A stretch of 64,000 nt of DNA, taken from positions 1-64,000 of the forward strand of contig NZ_JAGETY010000014.1 in assembly GCF_017571525.1 (NCBI RefSeq), in the 5' to 3' direction. How positions within the stretch are numbered: position 1 is the first letter of the stretch; each line of letters opens with the position of its first letter. The notes under the pieces were generated by a model, which did no database searches, had not been told where the DNA came from, and was given only the letters and a program-made list of their open reading frames with translations. Shown piece after piece: positions 42,807 to 51,562 of the stretch. Source of the DNA: Hymenobacter sp. BT559. Lineage in GTDB: Bacteria > Bacteroidota > Bacteroidia > Cytophagales > Hymenobacteraceae. Both the position numbers and the translations under genes were made by a program.

Positions 42807-42974
42807 GGGCGGGAGTGCAGAAAAAAGGTGTACTTAGCGGCGTCAAACGCGCTGGCTGGCTGCCCGGTTGAGGTAGAGGCCAGGCAGGCATTTGACGAAG
42901 CCGAAGCTTACCGGCAAGTAATACGCTGTCCTTCAACGCAGCTTGCTGCATCATCCTTTTCACTGAACCCACCC

Positions 42975-44612
42975 ATGAAAAAAGTGTTAGCCCTGAGCGG
43001 GTTGTGCCTGCTTGCTTCGGCTGCCCTGGCGCAGCCAGGGCGGCCGGCAAGCGCCGGCCTGGCCGCCAACCAGGTGCAGGTGGCTGGCGGCCGGCTGGCC
43101 GGCGCTACGGCCCCTAGCGGCATCCACGAGTTTAAAGGCATTCCCTACGCCGCGCCGCCGGTGGGGCCGCGCCGGTGGCAGGCGCCACAGCCCGCGCAGC
43201 CTTGGAAAGGCGTGCGCCCGGCCACGCAGTTCGGCCCGCGCGCTATGCAGCTGCCATTGTTTGGCGACATGAACTTTCGCTCGAACGGCGTGAGCGAAGA
43301 CTGTCTCTACCTCAACGTGTGGACCGGTGCCAAGGCGGCCAGTGAAAAGCGGCCCGTACTGGTATATTTCTACGGCGGCGGCTTCGTGGCCGGCGATGGC
43401 TCGGAACCCCGCTACGACGGCGAGGCGCTGGCCAAAGATGGTATCGTGACGGTGACGGTTAACTACCGGCTAGGGGTGTTTGGCTTCCTAGCCCACCCCG
43501 AATTGACCAAGGAATCGCCCCACCACGCCTCGGGCAACTACGGCCTGCTCGACCAGCAGGCGGCCGTGCAGTGGGTAAAGAAGAACATCGCGGCCTTTGG
43601 CGGCGACCCGGCGCACATCACCATCGCGGGCGAGTCGGCCGGCTCGTGGTCGGTAAGCGCCCAGATGGCCGCGCCAGCCACCAAAGACCTGCTAGTGGGT
43701 GCCATTGCTGAAAGCGGCTCGCTGCTGGGCTTGCAGCCGCTGCTTACCCTGGCGCAGGGCGAGCAGGCGGGAGTGGCTTTTGGCACTAGCCTGGGGGCTA
43801 GCACCTTGGCCGCGCTGCGGGCGCTGCCGGCCCAGCAAGTGCTCGAAGCCACTGGCAAGCCGGGCGCGCCGCGCTTCTCGCCGCTGGTCGATGGCTACTT
43901 CCTGCCGAAGCAGCCTACCGAGATTTTTGCCGCCGGCCAGCAGGCCCACGTGCCGCTGCTGGTGGGTTGGAACTCGCAGGAGTCGGGCTATCAGGGGCTG
44001 CTTGGCTCGGCCGCGCCTACCGTAGAAAACTACCGCACTGCCGTGCAGAAGCTCTACGGCGACCAGTCGGCCGAGGCCCTGCGCCAATACCCTGCTGCCA
44101 CCGATGCTGAGGTGGAGCAGGCCGCCACCAACCTGGCCAGCGACCGCTTCATCGCCTACAGCACCTGGAAGCTGGCCGACGCTCAAATTCAGACCGGCGG
44201 CAAACCCGTGTACCGCTACCTCTACGCCCGCCCCCGCCCGGCCATGACGCCCGAAATGGGCAACGCCACCGCCAACCTGGCCGGCGGCGTCACCCGCAAC
44301 GCTGGTGCGGCTGCCCCCGCGCCGCCCGCCAAGGGCGCCGTGCACTCGGCCGAGATTGAGTACGCGCTCGGTAATCTGTCCACTAATAAAGTATTTGCCT
44401 GGACGCCTGAAGATTATCAGGTGTCGAAAATCATGCAGGGCTACTTCGCCAACTTCATTAAAACCGGCAACCCCAACGGTGCCGGCCTGCCCCAGTGGCC
44501 CGCCGCTAGCCAGCAGAACGGCCAGTACCTGCGCCTCGACGTGAAAACCCAGGCCCTGCCCGACCAGACGCGCTCGCGCTACCAGTTCCTGGAGCAGCAC
44601 GCTAGTAAGTAA
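42975..44612 (+). CDS. Exported type-B carboxylesterase
   Basis: Start at 42975 gives a 545-aa protein with a signal peptide (KKVLALSGLCLLASAALAQ); an open frame to 42828 adds 49 residues of doubtful coding. The alpha/beta-hydrolase triad has Ser in GESAGSWS (about 220), His in VHSAEIEY (about 456), and a Glu or Asp between. VYFYGGGFVAGDGSEPR and NYRLGVFGFLAHPE form the oxyanion-hole and core motifs of the carboxylesterase/lipase family. It hydrolyses ester substrates outside the inner membrane; natural substrates are unknown. Confidence 0.93.
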   Translation: MKKVLALSGLCLLASAALAQPGRPASAGLAANQVQVAGGRLAGATAPSGIHEFKGIPYAAPPVGPRRWQAPQPAQPWKGVRPATQFGPRAMQLPLFGDMNFRSNGVSEDCLYLNVWTGAKAASEKRPVLVYFYGGGFVAGDGSEPRYDGEALAKDGIVTVTVNYRLGVFGFLAHPELTKESPHHASGNYGLLDQQAAVQWVKKNIAAFGGDPAHITIAGESAGSWSVSAQMAAPATKDLLVGAIAESGSLLGLQPLLTLAQGEQAGVAFGTSLGASTLAALRALPAQQVLEATGKPGAPRFSPLVDGYFLPKQPTEIFAAGQQAHVPLLVGWNSQESGYQGLLGSAAPTVENYRTAVQKLYGDQSAEALRQYPAATDAEVEQAATNLASDRFIAYSTWKLADAQIQTGGKPVYRYLYARPRPAMTPEMGNATANLAGGVTRNAGAAAPAPPAKGAVHSAEIEYALGNLSTNKVFAWTPEDYQVSKIMQGYFANFIKTGNPNGAGLPQWPAASQQNGQYLRLDVKTQALPDQTRSRYQFLEQHASK

Positions 44613-44631
44613 AGGGTCTTCTTTTGACGTG

Positions 44632-44733
44632 AAAAACGTCCGCCATGCTGAGCTTGTCGAAGCATCTCTCCCGAACGGCACCCTAGCGGCGCGGGAGAGA
44701 TGCTTCGACAAGCTCAGCATGACGGACGTTTTT
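44632..44733. repeat. 42-bp inverted repeat, family B (CTGAGCTTGTCGAAGC type)
   Basis: Arm 44632-44673 is the reverse complement of 44692-44733 with one mismatch and a loop of 18 bp. The characteristic word is ATGCTGAGCTTGTCGAAGCA. It lies 19 bp after the esterase stop. Similar words occur as dispersed repeats in many bacterial genomes. Confidence 0.88.
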
Positions 44734-44769
44734 AATTTAAAAAGCTTGGCGTTGGCCCCACGCCAGCCC

Positions 44770-44874
44770 TTACTTCTTGAAAAAAGCCACCAAATCAGCC
44801 TTGTAAGATTGGCCAATCGGTATCTTATCACCTGTTGTCACCACGAGCTGCGTGGGCAGGAAGTCGCGCTTAGA
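44770..44874 (-). pseudogene. C-terminal remnant of a LytTR-type DNA-binding domain
   Basis: Reading the minus strand from 44874 to the stop at 44770-44772 gives 34 residues ending in GDKIPIGQSYKADLVAFFKK, the normal C-terminus of LytTR regulators (IPIGRSY-like). Upstream there is a TAA codon at 44875-44877 and then repeat sequence from 44878, so the rest of the gene is missing. The fragment lies beside the repeat elements, which suggests they took part in the deletion. Confidence 0.7.
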
Positions 44875-44877
44875 TTA

Positions 44878-44935
44878 GTATAGCGCGGACTCTGATTAAG
44901 TCCGCGCCGCAAGGTCCGCGCCTGCGCAACGCCTC
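44878..44935. repeat. Repeat of family C (TAGCGCGGACT type)
   Basis: TAGCGCGGACT followed by TTAAGTCCGCG and a nearby second GGTCCGCGC form short inverted repeats. The word TAGCGCGGACTT is shared with the repeat at 54837-54899. It begins where the LytTR remnant breaks off. Confidence 0.65.
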
Positions 44936-44959
44936 CACACCCGGACTCACAGCCAACAT

Positions 44960-45005
44960 CCACCAAAAAGCCCCCTGGCCGCCCGGCCGCGGGGCTTTTT
45001 GGTGG
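44960..45005. terminator. Strong palindrome before the AsmA-like gene
   Basis: CCACCAAAAAGCCCC (44960-44974) pairs exactly with 44991-45005, with a GC-rich centre that folds further. T or A runs lie on both sides of the stem. It resembles a bidirectional terminator left near the LytTR remnant. Confidence 0.7.
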
Positions 45006-45090
45006 ATGAAGTTCTGGTGTTGGTAGAATAAATGCGTTGTCAGGGTGCATTCGGCTTCATTTTCGCGTTAAGCTGGGTTGAGCGGGCGCT

Positions 45091-45098
45091 TATTTTTG
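45091..45098 (+). promoter_or_regulatory. Putative -7 box for AsmA-like gene
   Basis: TATTTTTG, 26 bp before the ATG at 45124, matches TAnnTTTG in an otherwise GC-rich stretch. Confidence 0.45.
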
Positions 45099-45123
45099 CC
45101 CGAAGCCCTTATTCCCTTTCTCG

Positions 45124-48100
45124 ATGCGTAAGATTCTGCTTGGTTTTCTAGCGTTTATGCTGCTGCTGGTGGTGGCGCTGGCCGCCGCGCCCTTCCTCTT
45201 TAAAGACAAGCTGCGCGCGCTGGCCGACAAGCAGATAGCCCAGCGCGTGCGCGCCAAGGTGCAGTACAACCCCGCCGACATCGATGTGACGCTGCTCAGC
45301 ACCTTCCCCGATTTAGGCCTCGATATCAAAAACCTGCGCGTTATCGGCCTCGACTCGTTCAGCCGCGACACGCTGGCCTACCTGCCCGACCTCAAGGTGG
45401 GCCTCGACCTGATGAGCGTCATCAAAGGCCAGCAGATTGACGTGAAAAGCGTGGTTCTCGACCAGCCCGACATTGCCGTGAAGGTGCTCAAGAGCGGGCG
45501 AGCCAACTGGGATATCATGATTTCGGATTCGGCCGCGGCTTCTAAAGGGCAGGATACCAGCTCGGTAAACCTGGCTATTCAGGGCTGGAAAGTGACCAAC
45601 GGCCGCCTGCGCTACGACGACCGCAGCATCCCGTTCAGCATGGACGCGCGCGGCCTGAACCACACCGGCAAGGGCGACTTCTCGAAGAACATCTTCGACC
45701 TGACCTCGAACACCACCATCGACAAGCTCACGGCCAACTACAACGGCATCGACTACCTCACCGACAAGCAGGTGAACGCTGATGTAGCGATGGCGATGGA
45801 CCTGAACAAAAACCTCTACACGTTCAAGGAAAACCAGGTGAAGCTCAACGATTTCCCGTTCAGCTTTGCGGGCGCCATTGGGCTGCCCAATGCCACGGAT
45901 ATTACCTACGACATCACGTTCAAGGCGCTGCAAACCGACTTTAAGAACATCCTGAGCCTAGTGCCGGGCGTGTTCAATGCGCAGTTTAAGGACGTGCAGG
46001 CTAGCGGGCAAGTGGCCTTCAACGGCTACTACAAGGGCGTGCAAAACAAGCTGCGCATGCCCGGCTACGGCGTGAACCTGAACGTGACCAATGGTCGCTT
46101 CAAGTACCCGCAGCTGCCCCAGGAGGCCAAGAATATCAACGTGGCGATGGTGGTCGATAACCCCTCGGGCTTCACCAACAACGTGAAAGTCAACGTGTCG
46201 AAGTTTCACCTCGACCTGGGCACCAACCCCGTGGACGGCAACGTGACCGTAGACGGCCTGGAGCCCATGAAGGTAGATGGCCGCGTGAAAGCCAACGTGA
46301 ACCTGGCCGAAGCGCTGAAAGTGTACCCCGTGGCCGGCGTCACGGCTAGGGGCCAGCTCTTTGTGGATGCCACCGGCAAGGGCACTTACTCAAAAACCCA
46401 GATGCCGGTGGTGAACGCCGCCATTAAGATGACCAATGGCTACGTGAAATCGAACAAGTTTCCGGCGCCGATTGAGGATATTAACCTGAGCGGCACAGTG
46501 GTGAACTCGACGGGCCAGGTGAACGATACCTACGTGAATTTGCCGCAGTTTCACATGGTGCTGGAAGGCGAGCCGCTCGACGGCCGCCTCACGGCCCATA
46601 ATATCAATTCGCCCATCTTCGACGCCAACGTGAAGGGCACGGTGGACCTGACGAAGATGACCAAAATATTCCCGCTCGAAGGCATGACCGTGACCGGGCG
46701 CGTATCGGGCAACGTGGCTGCCGCCGGCAACATGGCCGACGTAGAAGCCGGCCGCTACCAGAACGTGAAGGCTAGCGGCACGGTACAGGCCAAAAACGTG
46801 ACCTACAAGAGCAAGGACCTGCCGCAGGGCGTGAGCATCAGCAGCGCCGCCGGCACGTTCAACAACAACCAGATTGTCATTCAGCAGCTTAACGGCACGG
46901 CTGGCACGTCTGACTTTGCCGCCAACGGCACGGTGAGCAACTACCTGGGCTACCTCTTCACGCCCGGCCAGCCCCTGCGCGGCACCCTAAACGTGACCTC
47001 GCACAACTTCAACGTGAACGAGTTTATGGTGGACCCGGTGAGCGAAAAGCCCACCGCCGGTGCCGTGCAGAAGGCACCCGCCAAGGCCGATGGCGTAGTG
47101 CCAATTCCGAAGTTCTTCGACCTGGTGCTGAACAGCAAGGTCGACAACGTGACCTACGACAACCTGAAACTGAACAACGCCACCGGCACCGTGACGGTGA
47201 AGAACGAAGTGGCGACGCTCAAAGATTTGACATTTAACACGCTAGGTGCCTCTTTCGGCACTACCGGTAGCTACAACACCCAGGACCTGGCGCACCCCAA
47301 GTTTGACCTGGGGCTGAACATTCAGAACCTGGATTTCCAGAAGGCTTTCGCGAGCTTTAACACCGTGAAGGCCCTGGCGCCCATCGCGGCGGTAGTGCAG
47401 GGCGTGTTCAATACCAAGTTTACGGCCAGCGGCGAAATGGGCCAGGATATGCTGCCCAAGCTGAGCACGCTAAGCGGCACAGGTCTGTTTGACATCGTGA
47501 AGGCCGCCGTGCTGCAATCGCCCACGCTCAACCAGATTGCCAGCCTCACGACCCTGCCCGAGTTGAAAAACCTGCAAGTGCTCAATAAGATAGTCAATGC
47601 GCAGATTGTGAATGGCAACCTCGTGGTGAAACCGTTTGACCTGACGGTGGGCGACGTGAAGATGACGCTGGGCGGCTCCAACAACCTCAGCGGCCTGCTC
47701 TCTTACGTGGCCGCCATCAACACGCCTACCGGCAAGCTAGGCAACGCCCTGAACAGCAAGCTCACGCAGCTGACCGGGGTGCAAAATATCCAGGGTACCG
47801 ACCGCGTGACGCTGGGCCTCAACATCGGCGGCAACATCGCGAGCCCGGTGGTGAAGCTAACCAGCGGCAGCCTCAAAGACCAGGGCAAAGCCATCGTAAC
47901 CAACGTGGTGAAAACCAAGCTCACCGACGCGCTCATTGGGCTAGCCAACAAGAACAAGGCGAAAACCGACAGCACCCAGAAAGCCACTACCACGGCCCAG
48001 CAAACCTCACAAGAGCAGGTGCAGCTCGAATTGCAGAAAAAGAGACTGGAGGCGCAGGAAAAGGCCAAACAAGCCATCGGCGCCGGGCTGAACAGCCTGT

Positions 48101-48162
48101 TTGGCGGCCGCAAGAAAGCAGCTGCGCCTACCCCCGCGCCGGCCGACACTACCAAGAAGTAG
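45124..48162 (+). CDS. Large AsmA-like envelope protein
   Basis: A 1012-aa protein with an N-terminal membrane anchor (LLGFLAFMLLLVVALAAAPF) followed by repeated beta-rich AsmA segments: PADIDVTLLSTFPDLGLDIK, VGLDLMSVIKGQQIDVKSVV, ATGKGTYSKTQ and later DSKVDNVTY-like strands. The C-terminal AsmA region is at about 700-900, then a Lys/Gln-rich helical tail. AsmA and TamB relatives act between inner and outer membrane and are thought to bridge lipid traffic. It stands alone, with a promoter box upstream and terminator downstream. The lipid or partner is unknown. Confidence 0.9.
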   Translation: MRKILLGFLAFMLLLVVALAAAPFLFKDKLRALADKQIAQRVRAKVQYNPADIDVTLLSTFPDLGLDIKNLRVIGLDSFSRDTLAYLPDLKVGLDLMSVIKGQQIDVKSVVLDQPDIAVKVLKSGRANWDIMISDSAAASKGQDTSSVNLAIQGWKVTNGRLRYDDRSIPFSMDARGLNHTGKGDFSKNIFDLTSNTTIDKLTANYNGIDYLTDKQVNADVAMAMDLNKNLYTFKENQVKLNDFPFSFAGAIGLPNATDITYDITFKALQTDFKNILSLVPGVFNAQFKDVQASGQVAFNGYYKGVQNKLRMPGYGVNLNVTNGRFKYPQLPQEAKNINVAMVVDNPSGFTNNVKVNVSKFHLDLGTNPVDGNVTVDGLEPMKVDGRVKANVNLAEALKVYPVAGVTARGQLFVDATGKGTYSKTQMPVVNAAIKMTNGYVKSNKFPAPIEDINLSGTVVNSTGQVNDTYVNLPQFHMVLEGEPLDGRLTAHNINSPIFDANVKGTVDLTKMTKIFPLEGMTVTGRVSGNVAAAGNMADVEAGRYQNVKASGTVQAKNVTYKSKDLPQGVSISSAAGTFNNNQIVIQQLNGTAGTSDFAANGTVSNYLGYLFTPGQPLRGTLNVTSHNFNVNEFMVDPVSEKPTAGAVQKAPAKADGVVPIPKFFDLVLNSKVDNVTYDNLKLNNATGTVTVKNEVATLKDLTFNTLGASFGTTGSYNTQDLAHPKFDLGLNIQNLDFQKAFASFNTVKALAPIAAVVQGVFNTKFTASGEMGQDMLPKLSTLSGTGLFDIVKAAVLQSPTLNQIASLTTLPELKNLQVLNKIVNAQIVNGNLVVKPFDLTVGDVKMTLGGSNNLSGLLSYVAAINTPTGKLGNALNSKLTQLTGVQNIQGTDRVTLGLNIGGNIASPVVKLTSGSLKDQGKAIVTNVVKTKLTDALIGLANKNKAKTDSTQKATTTAQQTSQEQVQLELQKKRLEAQEKAKQAIGAGLNSLFGGRKKAAAPTPAPADTTKK

Positions 48163-48211
48163 GATATTTTGAAGTAGCTGCGTGGGCATTTGGCAGTGTT
48201 TTTGAGGAAGG

Positions 48212-48246
48212 AGGCCCGGCTGCCGTATGGTAGGCCGGGCCTTTTT
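48212..48246 (+). terminator. Terminator of AsmA-like gene
   Basis: AGGCCCGGC (48212-48220) pairs with GCCGGGCCT (48234-48242), followed by TTTT, 50 bp after the stop at 48162. Confidence 0.82.
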
Positions 48247-48278
48247 ATTTGGGCTGCTTTTCTATTCCTTTCCTTTCC

Positions 48279-49124
48279 ATGAAAAACTATCGTCTCTTAA
48301 GTCTGGCCGCGGCGGCTACGCTAGCCCTTGCCAGCTGCTCGAAGAATGCCGATAACGCCAGCGCCTCAGCGGCCAAGCTGGAAGTGCGCCTGACCGATGC
48401 ACCGGGCAACTTCAACGCTGTAGTGCTTGATGTGCAGCAGATTGAGGTGCACGACAAAGATGAAAATGACCCTAGCGGCTGGCAAACGCTGGTCTTCACG
48501 CCCCAGGCCGTTAATGTGCTCGATTACGTCAATGGCAAATCGGCGCTGCTGGTAAACACTGATTTTGCCCCTGGCGACCTCAAGGAAATCCGCCTCATCT
48601 TAGGGCCAAATAGCTATGTGGTGGGCACCGACGGCCAGCAGTACGCCCTCAAAACGCCCAGCGGCCAGACTTCGGGGGTAAAGCTGAAATTGGATAAAGT
48701 GACCCTAGCGGCCGGTAGCACTTATCAGCTATTGCTCGATTTCGACGTAGCCAAGTCTATCGTGGAGCGCGGCAATTGGAAGGCTGGCAACGACAAGAAG
48801 GAGCGTTACCTGCTCAAGCCCGTTATCCGTCTGGTGGCGCAGGACCTGCGCGGGGGCCTGCGCGGCACCGTGAACCCGGCCGTGGCCCGGCCGCAGGTGC
48901 TGGCCATTCGGGCCGCCATCACGGGGCCCGATACGGTGAGCACCTTCGCCGACGCTTCGGGCGCCTATCAGCTCAATGGGCTAGCGGCGGGCACCTACCA
49001 GGTGCAGTTCTTCCCCAGCGTGGCGGCTCCCACGGGCCAGCCGGCCTACAAATCGGTGGTGCGCCCCGGCATCACGGTAACCAACAACCAGGTGACGGAC
49101 CTGGGCGTGACGCCGCTTAATTAA
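48279..49124 (+). CDS. DUF4382 lipoprotein with C-terminal Ig-like/CarboxypepD-like domain
   Basis: Start at 48279 gives 281 aa with a lipoprotein signal (LAAAATLALASC, Cys20). The DUF4382 domain (about 33-185) shows KLEVRLTDAPGNFNAVVLDV and LVNTDFAPGDLKEIRLILGP. A second domain at about 195-280 is beta-sandwich like (GGLRGTVNPA, FADASGAYQLNGLAAGTYQV). DUF4382 proteins are surface or periplasmic with unknown ligands. An ATG at 48249 would place the signal peptide ten residues in. It ends with a terminator. Confidence 0.88.
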   Translation: MKNYRLLSLAAAATLALASCSKNADNASASAAKLEVRLTDAPGNFNAVVLDVQQIEVHDKDENDPSGWQTLVFTPQAVNVLDYVNGKSALLVNTDFAPGDLKEIRLILGPNSYVVGTDGQQYALKTPSGQTSGVKLKLDKVTLAAGSTYQLLLDFDVAKSIVERGNWKAGNDKKERYLLKPVIRLVAQDLRGGLRGTVNPAVARPQVLAIRAAITGPDTVSTFADASGAYQLNGLAAGTYQVQFFPSVAAPTGQPAYKSVVRPGITVTNNQVTDLGVTPLN

Positions 49125-49142
49125 CCCTTTCGTATACCTAGT

Positions 49143-49177
49143 AAAAAGGCCATTCCGGAGCAGGAATGGCCTTTTTT
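49143..49177. terminator. Bidirectional terminator after DUF4382 gene
   Basis: AAAAAGGCCATTCC (49143-49156) pairs with GGAATGGCCTTTTT, between the convergent DUF4382 and thioredoxin-like genes. Confidence 0.88.
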
Positions 49178-49189
49178 GTGGGAGAGGGG

Positions 49190-49801
49190 CTAGCTGAGTT
49201 TCTGCACCAGAGATAGCAGCTCGTGCTGGGTAGTGCGGGTGTCATCCTGGTCGTACCAGGCGTGGGCCTGGGCGGTAATGTCCTTGGGGTCCGTCTGGCG
49301 GGCTTTGAGGTCTTGCATCAGGGCTTGCAACGGAGCCGGGCGTGGGCCCCACACGGCCGCCTCGGTGAGCGAGTCGGCGTGCAGGAGCACCGCAATGGGC
49401 ATGGCCCGGCCGCCATTGGTGAGGTAGCGGTCGATTAGGTCGGTATTGGCGTTACGCAGGAAGTAGCGGGTTTCGATGTGGCCGCCGCTAGCCTGCGCAA
49501 CCGCTTCGAGCAGGGGCACCGTGTGCGAGGCGTCGCCGCACCAGCCTTCGGTAATAATGGCCCACACGTAGCGCTGGGTGAGGCTAGCGAGGGCGGTTTG
49601 CAGCTCGGGCAGCAGGTGTATCGTTGGGGTAAGCTGGTTTATGCGCTCGCTGCATTCGCGGTAGTAGGGCAGCTGTTTGGCCAGGTGCTCGTCGGGCTGC
49701 GGCGTGGCTAGGGCCTCCGTAATATGCTGACGTAAGCCGTCATAGGTGAGGCTAGCAGCCAGTCGGTCGGCGGTGAGGACGGGAGCGTTTGGAGTCGACA
49801 T
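49190..49801 (-). CDS. Thioredoxin-like protein with WCGD motif
   Basis: 203 aa with a thioredoxin-like fold at about 75-190. The active-site region reads TEGWCGDASHTVP, with one Cys only, as in the Bacteroidota thioredoxin family that has WCGD in place of CXXC. IETRYFLRNANTDLIDRYLT and GGRAMPIAVLL hold the cis-Pro. No signal peptide is seen, so it is cytoplasmic. Single-Cys members may act on peroxides or mixed disulfides, but no function is shown. The gene is alone between two terminators/repeats. Confidence 0.85.
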   Translation of the reverse strand: MSTPNAPVLTADRLAASLTYDGLRQHITEALATPQPDEHLAKQLPYYRECSERINQLTPTIHLLPELQTALASLTQRYVWAIITEGWCGDASHTVPLLEAVAQASGGHIETRYFLRNANTDLIDRYLTNGGRAMPIAVLLHADSLTEAAVWGPRPAPLQALMQDLKARQTDPKDITAQAHAWYDQDDTRTTQHELLSLVQKLS

Positions 49802-49882
49802 AAAAATGAAAGGGCAACGGATGAAGTCCTAACGAAAAAGCCACCGCAAGGGTGACTTTTCGGTAGCTAGGGTGCTGAGTAT

Positions 49883-49962
49883 CGTGAACTTTGTAGTTCG
49901 GGTCCCCGCGCCGGTAGCATCGTTGCGGCGCCGTGAAAACGCGAACTACAAAGTTCGCGCTA
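49883..49962. repeat. Inverted repeat at the 3' end of the efflux cluster (family C-like)
   Basis: GTGAACTTTGTAGTTCG (around 49884-49900) pairs with CGCGAACTACAAAGTTCGCG (49940-49959). Words resemble the 54837 repeat with A in place of G. The channel gene's stop codon lies at its right edge. It ends the efflux cluster. Confidence 0.78.
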
Positions 49963-51402
49963 CTGCCAACCGCCGCCCAGCGCGCGGTAGAGGTTCACGC
50001 TTTGCAGCAATTGGGCCTGGCGGGCATCGGCCAGGCTCAGTTCAGCTTCGAGTACGCTGCGTTGAGCGGTAATAATCTCTAGGTAAGAGGCATAACCGGC
50101 GATGAATAATTCATTCGAAGTAGCCACGGCCTTGCGCAGCTGGTCTACTTCCTGGGCGCGAAGGTCGGCGGCGGCGCGGAAGTTTTCGAGGCCTTTGAGG
50201 CCTACTACCACTTCGCGGAAGCCGGTTTGCAGGGCCTGCTGGTAGCGGTAGTAGCTCTCGTAGTTGCTGGCGATGGCTTGGCGCAGGTCGGCGCGGTACT
50301 GCGACCGGTTGAGGATGGGGCCGGCTAGCCCGCCCACTGCCCCGAATACCACGGAAGCGGGGTCGAGTAGGAGGCTGGCCCGGAAGGCGTTGAGGCCCAC
50401 GTAGGGCGTGAGGGTGAGGCTAGGCAGGAAGGCAGCGCGGGCGGCATCGACCTCGGCGCGGTTGGCTTGCAGCTCTAGCTCGGCCTGACGCACATCGGGG
50501 CGACGCAACAGCGACGAGGAGGGCAAGCCCGCCGCTAGGCTAGCAGGCAGGCTCTGGGTGGGCAGCAGTCGGCTGCGCCGGATGGGCTGCGGATAGCGCC
50601 CCAACAGCTGGTTGAGCTGAGTTTCGGTCTCGACAATGCGCTGGCGGGTTTCGAAGGCCAGGCTTTTGGTGCGCAGCGACTGGGCGGCAAACTGCTGCAC
50701 GGCTAGCTCCGTCACGCGGCCGGCTTGCTTCTGAATTTTGGTCAGGCGCAGGCCTTCTTCCTGAAAGCGGGCGTTGCGCTCCAGCGTGGCTAGCTGGCTG
50801 TCCAGGGTCAGTAGCTCATAATAGGCGCGGGCCACGTCGGTCACTACGTTAGTAATAACCAAGTTGCGGCCCTGCTCCGAGCTTAGCACGCGCAGGTAGG
50901 CCGCCTTGCGGCGGCTCCGCAGCTTGCCCCAAATGTCAATTTCCCAGGAGCTGCGCAGGCCCACAAACAGGTCGGGCGTGAGCGGGCCGGGGATACGCCG
51001 GTTGCCCACAGTATTATTTGAAAAATTGGTGTCGTAGTTACCCACGCCGTTCGGGGTGTACTCGCCGTAGCGGTCGAGTGCCGCCGTGCCCGTGGCCGAC
51101 AACGTCGGAAGCAGCGCGCCGTGCCGAGCCAGGTACTGCGCTTGAAACGTCTCAACCCGCGTGAGAGCCACCCGCAAATCGAGGTTTTGGCGCAAGGCCG
51201 TGTCGATGAGGCCCACTAGTGCCGAATCGCGGAAGAACTGCCGCCAGGGCTGGGTGCCCACGCTCACGCTGTCGCTCGTGTTAGCGGCTTGGTTGTAGGC
51301 TTTCGGGACGGCGGGGCTAGCGGCCGGGTCGGCCGGGGCCGCCACGCGGCAGCCGGCGGCGAGCAAGAGAATGGTTATGAAAAGGGCGAGTGAGCGGAGC
51401 AT
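49960..51402 (-). CDS. RND efflux outer-membrane channel (NodT/OprM family)
   Basis: The 480-aa lipoprotein (lipobox LLLAAGC, Cys18) matches TolC-like factors: QPWRQFFRDSALVGLIDTAL, a repeated LRVALTRVETFQAQYL helix pair and SLLRRPDVRQAELELQANRA. It forms the trimeric outer-membrane exit for the pump encoded just upstream. It is the last gene of the cluster. Its stop codon borders an inverted repeat, and a second repeat separates it from the pump gene. Confidence 0.95.
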   Translation of the reverse strand: MLRSLALFITILLLAAGCRVAAPADPAASPAVPKAYNQAANTSDSVSVGTQPWRQFFRDSALVGLIDTALRQNLDLRVALTRVETFQAQYLARHGALLPTLSATGTAALDRYGEYTPNGVGNYDTNFSNNTVGNRRIPGPLTPDLFVGLRSSWEIDIWGKLRSRRKAAYLRVLSSEQGRNLVITNVVTDVARAYYELLTLDSQLATLERNARFQEEGLRLTKIQKQAGRVTELAVQQFAAQSLRTKSLAFETRQRIVETETQLNQLLGRYPQPIRRSRLLPTQSLPASLAAGLPSSSLLRRPDVRQAELELQANRAEVDAARAAFLPSLTLTPYVGLNAFRASLLLDPASVVFGAVGGLAGPILNRSQYRADLRQAIASNYESYYRYQQALQTGFREVVVGLKGLENFRAAADLRAQEVDQLRKAVATSNELFIAGYASYLEIITAQRSVLEAELSLADARQAQLLQSVNLYRALGGGWQ

Positions 51403-51419
51403 GTGGTTGTCGTTCTATC

Positions 51420-51555
51420 GGGGCGCCTCACCCCCTGGCCCCCTCTCCGAAAAAGAGAGGGGGAGCCACGGCGGCGTGCGAGTTCAGGTTTTAGCTAAAA
51501 AATTGTCAGGCCCCCTCTCCTTTTCGGAGAGGGGGCCAGGGGGTGAGGCGCCCCG
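51420..51555. repeat. 45-bp inverted repeat between pump and channel genes (family D)
   Basis: Arm 51420-51464 is the reverse complement of 51511-51555 with one mismatch. Each arm holds GGGGCGCCTCACCCCCTGGC and CCCTCTCC words. The 46-bp loop is less GC-rich. The outer ends lie 18 bp from the channel start and 8 bp from the pump stop. Confidence 0.9.
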
Positions 51556-51562
51556 CTAGGGT

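Noticed and set aside
43692-44831. 379-codon minus-strand frame opposite the carboxylesterase
   Set aside because: It runs through a gene with an intact triad and through the repeat at 44632-44733, and its Gly/Val/His-rich translation matches nothing.
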